A DNA stretch of 64,000 bases. Origin: Aplidium turbinatum. Its lineage: Eukaryota; Chordata; Ascidiacea; Aplousobranchia; Polyclinidae. The DNA lies in NCBI GenBank assembly GCA_918807975.1, contig OU964934.1, forward strand, positions 12,710,001 to 12,774,000, given 5' to 3'. The notes under the pieces were generated by a model, which searched no databases, was not told where the DNA came from, and saw only the letters and a list, made by a program, of their open reading frames with translations. Shown piece after piece: positions 49,501 to 59,300 of this stretch. A program made the position numbers and the translations under genes. How positions within the stretch are numbered: the first letter of the stretch is position 1; the number at the start of each line of letters is the position of its first letter.

Positions 49501-52500
49501 CAGTATTCACAAGCAAAACAGCTATGTACAACGTGCTCTGATAAGCAAACGGCCAGTATTTTTACACAACATTCAGAAAAAAATTTTAAACGACGTAATG
49601 AACAAACGAATGTATTACCTCAATTAGAGATGCTATGGCAGATATAGTTGACATGATCAGAATGGCAGTGGCGTATGCGTAATACTCATCTACCATCCAA
49701 AACGTCACGGCGAAAAGTTGAAACACGTAGAACGGGTTGAGGATCTCATAGACAAGAAGTTGAATATGGGATGGAATCTGAGCCATTAGTTTTAGATGAG
49801 TTTTCAAGCTCACATATAAAATTAATTAATATCAACTAGCCATGATATCATAACAGTACTTGAATTTTCTTTAGTGTAGCCTACGTAAGTGACTAATTGT
49901 ATCAGTTTAATGTAATGTTTCCTAGTGCATTAGCGTACTAATTAAGGTTCTGTTGAATACTAATTGATACACTGTACACTACTTAAACAAGATATTGAAT
50001 TAAGTCATACTCATGGTTGACTATATTTAATTAAAATGCATATATAGTTAAAATACGTTGTTGAACAAATACAGAAAACCACTGTACACCTACTTTAACA
50101 GTGATGAGGTTCAATCCAAACAACTTCCTTCGCTTTTCGGATTCATTCTCACTTAGACCACTTTGAGAGTCCTGGTGTATTTGTCCAATTTTGACTTGGC
50201 CATCCAAACCACCAAGTTCCACAAACGTCTGAACAGTAGCTACAGTAAGTGCGCTATACTGTGCAGTAGAGTAGCATATATACCGTGTCGCTCAGAATAC
50301 ATTCTTTAAGAGATTTAGTAATTACAAAAAACAGGGTTAACCCATTAGGCAAAACATTAGAATAATTACAATAAATACTAAGAGCTTTCTGCATTTGATC
50401 TTGAATACCTGCTGTTCGAAATTCCAAACATACTTATTCAATTGATGGACAAAGTAGCAAACAAGTACATCAGAATTGTAGTCGTGATTTTTTAATGGCC
50501 TGCAAACCAACAGAAACAGTTTCAAAAAACATGGCAAACATCATCAACGTAAGAGGTTACATAACCATGTTAAACCAACGTTACAAAACTGAGCCTCAAT
50601 GCAACATTTTACATTCGAAGCAACCGACTTCTGTTTTTTAACTGAGCGTTTTAGAGAGATCATGTCCTACAGTATTTCATTATCAGCTGGAGATTCAATC
50701 GCTTGAAGTCGTGACGATGCGGTTTCTGACGATAATTTACAGTTCAACAAATAATTCTATGGACAATTTGGCGCATGATAGATGGCCCAGCTGCTGGTGT
50801 GGTCTGTCATATCTTCCTCCTTGGCGCACTCAAAGATTACGGATGGTGCCATCTTCTACTTGTGCATGTCAGAGCAGAATAATCGGTCGCTAGTGCCCAG
50901 GCGGTTAAATCGAACCCTAGCCTTTCTTAACAAAAACATTTCGATTTGGAAAAAGTTAGATGAAACTTTGAAATCTCGTGAAGTTCTTTTTCCACTCCAA
51001 GCTCCATTAGCGGCTCTGCCAGTTAGCCGAACTGATGGATCGGTTCAGCAGTTTACATCAGGAATTGTGCGCCCAGTACAAATAGGTGTCTAGAGTTCAA
51101 TAGCCTGGTTGCTTGCTTGAAGACTTATAAAGCCTGAAGTGGAGCAAGTAATCAGGATTCAAGAAGGGACAATAAAGGAACAAAATGACTTCTTTGCGAC
51201 AAAGCTCAGCTTGTTGGATGCCTGCAAGGACATAGAGGTTGTCCTATAGAACGACTCTGGGTCACAGATATCCAGTCACAATATGCAAGACATCCTTTAT
51301 AGCAGTTTGATGGTAGTGGGCACTGCGACTCCAGATAAGTGCACAGTCACTGCACAGCAGTATTCTTCTGATTTGTAGACCACCGCAATAGCAGCAGTGT
51401 GCAAAGCGTCAACTTCCACAATTTATATTTATGCCATTTATGCATGATAGACGAAGAGTGAATAAATTTCTCATGATTATCTCTATCAGACACTTTCACG
51501 TAATCAATGAAGCATGCATATTCATCTTTTTACGGCGTTATAACTTTTCACAAACTATTCTTTTACCCTGTATAGCCATGCTAATTTAACTCTCAATAAT
51601 TTTATTTACAAGAACAAGCAACTCATACTTATTTTCGGTCAGAAGGTTGGCCAACTCCAATGGCATTTGCTGGATCTTACTCACAAAAACCTGTAATTTC
51701 AATGTAACGTAAAAACGATACAGTATCAGTCTCACAGAATGTGGAAAAGTCATTCATCATCATAAAGTCATCAAAATTTTCGAAGCCTACGGTCACACTT
51801 TTTATATATTTAAATGTGTTTGTATACTACAAAGCATGTAACCGAGTCGTTCATATGAAGCATCTCGGCGATTTCTTTGTTCATTTCCAAGGAAACTCAT
51901 TTGGTCGTCGTAAGGACATTCGTTTTTAAAAGGCGCTATATCGGTGGTTTGAATTGTCAGTGTATTTGTGTGTGGTCAAATAAACAACAAGATCGTAGAC
52001 AAGCATCAAGCTAGACATAACCTGGCTCGCAAGACTAGAACATAACAAAGTTAGCTTTCAACAGCACAGATGCTTCTTTGTCAACTTGTTTTGCCTAATT
52101 CTGAAAAAGCATTTGACCGTAAGATTTAATAAACATTTCAACGTACTCCAAATTATTCGGAAGGTTGGAATGTAGAGGAAAAACATACTGAACAACTGTG
52201 GTGGTAAACGCATGATTTTAGTAGCAAGAACTTTCCACCATCAGTGTTTGTCCATGAATAAAGGCAGTGTGCGATGGGGCACACGTTACAAAACAAACCA
52301 ATGCCAATGGCAGTTGCCAAGGCCAAACATTGCCACAAAGTTTTGCAATTTACACTAACCTGTTTGGTTTCATCAGTGGCTTTGAGATACACTGAAGTTG
52401 CTTCTTTCAGTGTTGTCCTGGAAGAAGTACATTTCAGTTTCCAGTCGGGTCTCCAGTAAAATATCAAAAGCAAAAATCCACAAGAAAATATCTGACAAAA

Positions 52501-53121
52501 ATTGGATTTTGTAAATATAGCCTACAGGGTATAGGCTATGTAGGTTTTAATTAAAAGTGAAATGTTTCAACACGGTCGAAAGATCAAGCAGCGCTCGTTC
52601 GACTCTCAGGATGTGCGCTTGAGGAATGCAAGTCTAGGAAAATTGATCTTCATTCAGGGGCACCTAGTGGATAGCGTAATTTGCAGACAACGACACTTCA
52701 ACAAGAGAAAGCTTTCCTCTGTCAATCTCGGTGACCAGGCTTGCGTAGGTGGTATAAAGCCTCTAGAGACTACAAGTAGGCGAAACTACCAGGATTAGCT
52801 ATCAAAGACTCATCCGAAAATAAAGATTTCTACAATCAATCAATATCTTTCATCCACCTTTAGGTTTACACAATATAGCCTATTGTAGACTGCTACAAGC
52901 ACAATGTTTATCAGCATAAAGCTGGAGTTTAATGAAAAATCACAAGATTTTTTGTAACTTGCAAAGTAAGCCAAACTACTTTGCATAAAAGATAAATATG
53001 AAATATAATCATGTGATTCACTGACCACACCGAATGCAGATAAAGTAAACTTCCACCAAGTCCGTTTATAGCCTTGACAAATCAATTCATTGTCTGAGTC
53101 TGAGTTAATAATACATTCCAT
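37568..53121 (-). CDS. ATP13A: P5B-type P-type ATPase, ATP13A2/ATP13A3-like (21 exons, complete)
   Basis: Exons from the 5' end: 53026-53121, 52360-52491, 51629-51690, 50409-50499, 50094-50228, 49619-49777, 48919-49099, 48388-48544, 47760-47949, 45836-46012, 45031-45318, 44535-44654, 44023-44238, 43672-43831, 43092-43305, 42722-42794, 42257-42350, 41322-41476, 40829-41088, 39318-39486, 37568-38113. All phases join: about 1224 residues, close to human ATP13A3. Approximate motif positions: N-terminal hydrophobic segment 33-46 ([13 protein letters not shown]); first core helices 185-225; actuator TGES 296-299; PPALP 424-428, the P5B signature; phosphorylated Asp in DKTGTLT at 467; KGAPE in the nucleotide domain; TGDN 738-741; GDGAND 878-883; late helices from about 905. 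No key residue is missing. The family works in endo-lysosomal membranes, and ATP13A2/3 export polyamines to the cytosol; this is inferred here. An AG acceptor at 53138 suggests an upstream 5' exon. The last intron could also use 39321/38126 borders. Confidence 0.93.
38114..39317. other. Last intron of the ATP13A-like gene
   Basis: 1.2 kb. Contains near its 3' splice-donor side an AAAC microsatellite (39233-39271) preceded by GC-rich GGTGGCTGC..CAGCCTCCCGCTGC sequence, perhaps a SINE with its tail on the plus strand. The rest is unremarkable. Confidence 0.4.
39233..39271 (+). repeat. (AAAC)n microsatellite
   Basis: AATAAACAAACAAACAAAC-type run with one interruption. Probably the tail of a SINE-like insertion in an ATP13A intron. 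Confidence 0.8.
40389..40455 (-). mobile_element. tRNA-derived SINE head (SINE C)
   Basis: The minus strand reads GATGGCGCAGCGGAGAAGG (A-box like) and GGGTCGACTCCCGGC (B-box and T-arm like) about 45 bases apart. It resembles a tRNA but lacks a clean acceptor stem, and the GC-rich text goes on downstream, so I call a SINE head. It lies in the ATP13A intron between the exons at 40829-41088 and 39318-39486. Confidence 0.5.
40544..40780 (-). mobile_element. LINE remnant: C-terminal reverse transcriptase fragment
   Basis: Minus-strand open frame with [19 protein letters not shown], then [25 protein letters not shown]...RPAMLYG.E..A.T is the well-known thumb/connection region of many LINE endonuclease-reverse transcriptases. 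Only about 75 codons remain and the RT palm motif (F.DD) is absent. Same strand as the host ATP13A gene, inside an intron. Confidence 0.82.
41477..43091. other. ATP13A introns around exons 42257-42350 and 42722-42794
   Basis: Introns 41477-42256, 42351-42721 and 42795-43091 show no recognisable repeat. An exon-like segment on the plus strand at 41962-42040 follows an AG but has no partner and overlaps no known domain. Confidence 0.35.
44779..44949. mobile_element. hAT-type MITE, CAGGCGCGGATCCAG family, second copy
   Basis: Starts CAAGGATGGATTCAGCGAG, ends TTCTGGATCCTCCACTG; the 8-bp duplication GTAAAAGT (44771-44778, 44950-44957) is perfect. The interior matches 33065-33222 (ATTAATCCGACCTTG, AAAGTTACTTTT, CAATTGCCCC). 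It sits in the ATP13A intron 44655-45030. Confidence 0.85.
46303..46694 (-). mobile_element. tRNA-derived SINE (SINE B) in an ATP13A intron
   Basis: On the minus strand the head reads GCAGCAGTGGCCGAGTGG with TTAGCGCG (A box), and ends with TGTTCGACTCCAGCCACCC (B box), resembling tRNA-Ser/Leu. A GC-mixed body follows with repeated ACGATAATTG..CCC words, and the run closes with a (CAAA)n tail, seen on the plus strand as GTTTGTTTGTTTGTTT at 46306-46322. The tail and body separate it from a real tRNA gene. Confidence 0.7.
46695..47759. other. Rest of the 1.75-kb ATP13A intron
   Basis: AT-rich with no repeat or frame that I recognise. It separates the exon carrying the PPALP motif from the exon before it. 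Confidence 0.4.
49152..49436 (+). mobile_element. tRNA-derived SINE A, copy 1
   Basis: Head TTCGTTAGCTTAGTGG (A box) and AAAGTTCGACTCTCGAGG (B box), then the family body: ACTGCTCTCCATTCAGCGG, CACCTAGTGAATGGAATAA, TTCCCCGG, CAATCGGAAAACTTCGCTC, GCGTCAAGAGCCTCTAC. Nearly full length; in an ATP13A intron, antisense to the gene. Confidence 0.88.
50782..51400 (+). pseudogene. Possible processed pseudogene, parent unknown
   Basis: A plus-strand stretch inside an ATP13A intron with coding-like composition that runs without splice signals: an open frame of 103 codons (50782-51093) containing [34 protein letters not shown] and IVRPVQIG, then, past several stops, further protein-like text ([32 protein letters not shown]). 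It reads like one decayed intronless coding sequence. I do not recognise the parent protein and saw no poly(A) tail. Confidence 0.4.
52562..52847 (+). mobile_element. tRNA-derived SINE A, copy 2 (5' truncated head)
   Basis: Begins at the middle of the head (GATCAAGCAGCGCTCGTTCG), keeps the B box and the body words CACCTAGTGGATAGCG, CACTTCAACAAGAGAAAGC and AGACTACAAGTAGGCGAAAC, and ends in CAATCAATCAATATC. More diverged than the other copies. In the intron between the first two ATP13A exons. Confidence 0.8.
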
Positions 53122-53137
53122 TTCTTGAAGTCTTCCA

Positions 53138-56100
53138 CTGTAAAATATAGCAACTGCATTTTATTAAGTCTGCAAACGTCGACATGTTTGAAACAAATGG
53201 TTGTTTATACTTTATAGCACTATAACCTACCTTCAAACGTTAATTAAAAAATTCAAAACACAAAAATGCCTTCAGATCTAACCTCAACAGTGATTAAAAA
53301 AGTTTGTTCAACAGAATAGCCTACTAAAAATAACAAGCTTCCCCTATCGGTATGTACAAATAAATAAAGCAGTTAGATGCTGAGCCAATTGTTTGTTCAA
53401 TGCAACTCTGTCAAGTATGCTTAGGCTAGTGATTGAAATTTTCATTCTCTGTGTGTATTTACTTATTGGGTTTGCCAACTGTCACACATTTGTGTAGAAC
53501 AACAGCCACCAGGGGCATGTCATGGTTTATCACGATTTACAGATTTTGCCAACAGTTTGAACATTTGCTTCCTCCACTGAATTATAGCACCAGCAGGCAA
53601 AGAAAAGGAATATTAAGTTTTACGACAATTTCTGTCAGATTTTTATTCTCTTTCTAACAGTCTTGTTGCATTGTTTCCTCTTTTGCTGTATTTTCCACTT
53701 GACTTTGCTGTTACAACATTTTCAGGGCATATTGCAAATACCAGGTAGTTTTTCAAAATTTGAAGAAGTCTGCCAAACGTGTCAGATCAGGTCGCATCTA
53801 TACGTATTGTTATCAAGGAACAAATACAATAAATTCAAACACTTATCTAATTTGAAGCTCTCAATTCAAAATGCTTTTTAAATTTGTCAGGTCTCATTCA
53901 ATGTCAAGCTATCTAAACACAACATTGATCAATTGTTGCAATATTTGACACAAGCAATACTGATGGTGAGAAGTAAATATTGATTGAGCTACACTAAGGA
54001 CATCACAATAAACTTGAGATACCTTTACTTTAACATTCTGAAATAAATTAAATTCTCAAATCGCTTGTTGGCTTCTTTCATTCGTCCTTGACAAACCTAA
54101 CAAATCAGATTGTGAACATTTTTTCCCGAAAAATTAAGAGTCCAATACAATGGAACTTGTCAATCATGGCTTTTATATGGAAAATTGCAAAGTATGAAGG
54201 TTACAATAAATGGTGATGCAAATAATCTACATACAATAAAAGTAGGCTATAGCCTACATTAATTCAACAAGCAGGTGCATCATAACCTACATGTAAGTCA
54301 AAACTCACTGCATGTAGCGTGCAAAGTACAAGCATTGTTTTGCAGCAACCAACAGCGCAATGCAATTGTGCATTACCTTTGAAATAGTGAAATTGTTCAT
54401 TTCAATGATTTTAAATTTTGAGTTTCCAATTGAAAAAAACTTGAGCTTTGAATTGCTATCTCAGAGAGAATTTTTAAATTTGACCAAGAAATCTCAACGG
54501 ATTTAAAATTCAAGAACACCAACCAACACAATACAGAATTGATTTCACAAGTGACTGTTCACTGTTCAGTTCGCCCCGTTAGCTCAGTGGTTACGCGCCG
54601 GCTCAAGATCACGCTGCGCTGGTTCGACTCTCGGGGTGTACGCTTGAGCAACGCATTCAGGACTGCTCTCCATTTAGTGGCACCTAGTGAATGGAATAAT
54701 TCCCCGGTAACAACACTTCAACAATCGGAAAACTTCACTCTGCCAATCTCGGTCACCAGCCCTGCGTCAAGAGCCTCTACATTCTACAAGCATGCGAAAC
54801 TACCAGGAATAGCCAATCAAAGCTTTGTCAGGATAAAAATTCAAAACCAACCAAAATCGTGTTACTGCACTGATGGTTTGTGCGTTGCAGAGGAGCCTAA
54901 ATTTGCAGTTTTGGGCTGCAGCTGTACGGATCTGAGTGAAACTAAGATAGGGTCAACATTCACAAATATTCTTATTTTAATGATGTAGATTTCTGTCTGG
55001 GCCACCTTCCCTAATAAATGAAAAAATCTTGGCAAGCAACTTGGTCTGTAAATTTGGCTACTTCTTGGACCTCAATAGGCTTGAAGCTAAGCTACTGATT
55101 TAACGTTGTATTTTGTAATATGCTTATTCAAAATACATGGCTATGTCTTTAATCTCAGGAAGTTTTTGCGACTAGTCACGTGACAACAGTTTTCTATAGA
55201 GATCTGTAAACGTTCACACTCAACGTAGCTGACTGCACATAGCCAAATGGTGAGAGCTCTGGTGCGGCACTCATATTGCCGACGATTTGACATCGCTCAA
55301 AAGTATGCGGCTGTGTCTATGGTAGGACACTTAAAGACATGCCTGAAGGTGGACACGAAGATTGGCTTCTTCGCCTTCTCCTCCACTTAATCTAAATCTT
55401 GAACCACCGGGTTTTGATACGACCATTTTGATATTTGGCTTATCCTACCGGTAATGATAAGTTCTTTTTTTTTTCAAAATAAAATACCGTAGGAATAAAT
55501 TCTGAGATGAAAAAATGAGTCGTGCGTAATGAGACCAGTCAGCTTAAATAATGGTCTAATTAAAGAAAAATCCAGCCCAATAAGCCTAGCTTCTGCGATA
55601 AGAATTGTTACAAATGAGTACTCTTAATCCAGGCTACGTTTTTTCGTTTTTTCCTGACCGGCATATTTTCTCCAATTTAGCTTATGCATCTTCCCTGTGC
55701 TGACCTTATTCCTCGCATCATCATCCTATAAATTATGTTACAGTATAAATCTTTCTGTTTCATTTCTGCAGCAAAGCGAGCAAACGACAAAGCGGCTGAT
55801 GAAAACCACTGTCGGCTATTTTGTGTCCAAATTATTCTCGCAAGGACTCCTTCAATGTTGGAAACAAACAACGATATTGAAGATGATTCAAAAAATTGCA
55901 AAATGTTACAAAGGACGTGAATAAAATTGCAAGAAACATCTAAACAACTAAACGATACAAAACCGATTTGTAGTCTTTACATGTGTACAGAGCAAACGTG
56001 ATGGTTTATGACAAACTAGCTCTTTGCGTTGCTTATTTAACACAATATTTGTTCCAATATATCGATACAAATTTGCGTTTATGATTTATTAAGCTATTGG

Positions 56101-56346
56101 GATTCAAAATTTTATAAACGTTGTAGATTCATCGTCAGAAAATGTTTAAACAACGTCAAAAATTTAAAGCGGAAAACTGATATTTCGATATTAATGGTTT
56201 CAAGAGAAAACATTCAACACTGTCCTGGCAGCAAACACTGACTGTGTACTGAAGTGCATAGAACTAAATATTTACAAAAATATTAAAAAAAAACGTTGTT
56301 ATTGTGTATTTATACGGTAAATGAACATTAATTAATGGAAAAGTAT
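53138..56346. other. 5' flank of the ATP13A-like gene and 3' flank of the PSTPIP-like gene
   Basis: An AG acceptor at 53138 on the minus strand shows that a 5' untranslated or short coding exon of the ATPase gene should lie here; I could not fix it. SINE A copy 3 is at 54571-54855. A plus-strand segment 55772-55920 follows a good TTTCTGCAG acceptor and ends at an AATAAA, but has no partner exon. The minus-strand AATAAA (TTTATT 56085-56090) may serve the PSTPIP-like gene. Confidence 0.4.
54571..54855 (+). mobile_element. tRNA-derived SINE A, copy 3 (best head)
   Basis: Head TCGCCCCGTTAGCTCAGTGG (A box) and TGGTTCGACTCTCGGGGTG (B box) can almost form a tRNA with a CCCCG/CGGGG stem. The shared body follows: GGACTGCTCTCCATTTAG, CACCTAGTGAATGGAATAA, TTCAACAATCGGAAAACTTC, AAACTACCAGGAATAGCC. 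Followed by AAAACCAACCAA. The body shared with three other loci excludes a plain tRNA gene. Confidence 0.9.
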
Positions 56347-59300
56347 TCAAATGACAAGGTCTACGGGTTTCACTTTTCCTGTTGCGTTTTTTCGCACCCA
56401 AGTCTCCCTGTCTTTCTCAGGATCAGTTTCGTTTATGAACTTATGTACGACGTCACACGTCTGAAATAAAAAGACGAAATATAATAATCTTTACCTCGAA
56501 TGTGTTCTTAAATTATGAGACAACAAAGTCGTCTTTGTAAATATACTTTGTAGTCTGGGAGGGGGAGGGCGAAGGGAGCAATTACCTCCTCTTCGGAAAT
56601 ATTTTAATCAAGCACTTCCCACTCGGTTACAGCATCATTTACAAAGGACAAAGGTTTACTATATGACAAAGGTTTACTATGGATTTATAAACTGAAAATA
56701 CTCTCAAAATGCACAATTTTATTTTATTTTTTTAAATATTTTTAAGGGAAACGCCCCACAACCCCCTCTATTTGGTGATTCGTTGCCGGGCTAACTCGCA
56801 TGTGCAATAATACTTAATTGCTCCCTCAAAATGTTGTGCTGGCTATGCCCCTACTTGTTAGTAAAATCTTCTTTTACATGATTGAGCTCAATTATAAGTC
56901 GAGGTAAGTCAAAACTTATACAAAATAGATGCTGGGCAACATTGGTAAACGTCACAAACCATAAACATACATAAAAAAGTAACCTCTCTACCCATATTGT
57001 GTCACAAGTTAAACTCATCAGCCCTGCTAGGTTACCACCCGGCTTAGGCAGTAGCCTACTAGTTGCGAATGCGAACAGGAACAAATGATGCAACGTCTGC
57101 TCGAATGCCCTGGTCTGCAGTTTAAATGCTCTACAAGAAATTTAGCCGAGTTCAACGATAAAGCAAGAGCTTGCTTGATGCTCTGGCCTACGGAAGAGTG
57201 ATGCACGAAGACGGCCGCTCAGCTGATCAGGGAATGTTATGTTCCGAATGGTTCGGTCTCTCGACTTCAACTATTTTACTGTACGACAAATCTATAATGT
57301 GATAAGTGAAACTGAGCAAGGAAAATTGAAAAAACGTAGGCGCATTTTAATTTTCCTACTATTATGTTTTCAATACAAAGGAAACAATGCAGCGCCCTTC
57401 CCATGCCGTTTGGACATTGGTACCGCGATTTATAGTGAAGATGACATTTCCGCGTCGTGGGTAGCCGATATTACATGCATGGGCTCTTCGTTGTATTCGT
57501 TCTCTTCACTTTTTGCATGATTCAAGCCGAACTGATATAGGACTTGAGATGCTATTAGACCAGGAGTGTAAGCAAGGATAATTTTATGCCTGGTTTGACA
57601 AAAATAGCTAACCCGAGCAGAATAGCCGTACTTTTGTTGCAAACGCGGTATGGCTGATGCACAATATAAACCATGAGAAAATTTACATCTAGCATATCAG
57701 GGGATGCGGTTTGGCGTCCTTCTTCTGCCTGTTACGCCCATGTATCCCTATACCGTTCATTGGTCTCTATAAAACGAGTTCAATGGTGAAAAATACAAAC
57801 AAAGCAAAACCTTAATAGTAGAAATACTAACCTTGTTGCATTTGCCGTTCGTGTCCAGCATAAGCTTAATGTAGCGCGATAGCAGAGCTTTCACTGTGCT
57901 GATTCTCAATACTTCGTGTTTTTCAAGAGTGAGTGATGAAGTGACCATTTCCTCAAACCAATACTGTCGGTGTTTGTTATACATTTCAACCGAGTGGGAC
58001 AAGTCTTCGGCTGCAAACATAATTAAGATGTCACGTACACAACATAAGAAACATTTTCGTGTTGAAATAAAATACAAAAACAAACTAATGCATAAATAAT
58101 GTTTCCAGTTCGTTTATTTCGCAATCCGACTTAGGTTATAAACCTAAGCAATCTGTTTTTACGGAAATATTCGGTAACCCTGATTCAGAAATCTCTTACC
58201 GTGTTTTGTAGATTTTCTTCGCGCTCTTTGAACATCGTCTTTAGTCTGCAACATAAATATCATATTTCAAGCGGATGACCTGTAAAACTTTTTCCAACCG
58301 CCAGGTTGTGCACTTTATCCGCTGGCGTTATTCCTCGTTTTGTGAAGTATTTACCAAAAGCTTGAAAAGTAGTCGAAGGCGAATTGGTTGGACGCAAAAG
58401 AACGGTGATTAACTGGGCTACTGATTGTGAAAACCCAATATCGAAGCTTGTAAAAAGTCACTTATTTGACGTAGAAAGCATTTATTTTCAACGGCGAAAC
58501 CGCATGCAAACTGGCAGCAAAAAGTGATAAATTGAACGGAAACGAAAATTGTCAGCTCCCAAATCCGCACGACAAGAAGTTGATGTCAAATAAGTTTGAC
58601 TGAAAGATAAACTGCATGATGGGCGATCGTGATTGGCGCAAATCGAGGTGGAATTGTAAGCAAATGATGCGAGTGCCTTGCCAGACATAAAAATACCCAT
58701 TTATGATGCAATTTTTCACTCGAACCAGCACTTAGTTAGCAATTGTCATTTTATTATGTTTCAACGTCTATTGAGATCGAATTCTAATCATCAGTGTTGT
58801 AATAGTTACGATGACAGCCAAGCATATGAAACGCGAAAAACTCAAAACATTCTTTTTTATAGTTTACTCTTGACTGACGGAGATACAAGCGGTTTTTGTT
58901 TTGAAACCAATGTGACAAAAAAAATGCGCTCTGCCATTTTTAAATTGGTGGGATTTGATTCACGTTTTTATTTTCAATCTTAAAATAGAAAACTGTTCTC
59001 AATGACAACGTAGCCTACACCTATGACAAAGACAACCTTTGGGCCTCCCAATCAAAGTGCTTGATGAATTATTTATTTGACCTTTCCTTGAGGCATATGA
59101 CTCCATCTAAAATTAACACACCTGTCTAAATCAATGCATTTATATGTAGCATCTTACATGTTTCGACGAATTAAGCTTTGTTTCGAAATCTTTCGTTCTT
59201 TCAACCATCATTTGCTTGGACTTTTCAGCAGCCTGGTACCTTTGTAATATTAAATGCATAGTTATTGGTTATGTAACTTTAGCCCAAAGCGACCTGCAGT

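Noticed and set aside
54571-54640. A functional tRNA gene
   Set aside because: A and B boxes and part of a stem are present, but the same downstream body occurs at three other loci, so it is a SINE head.
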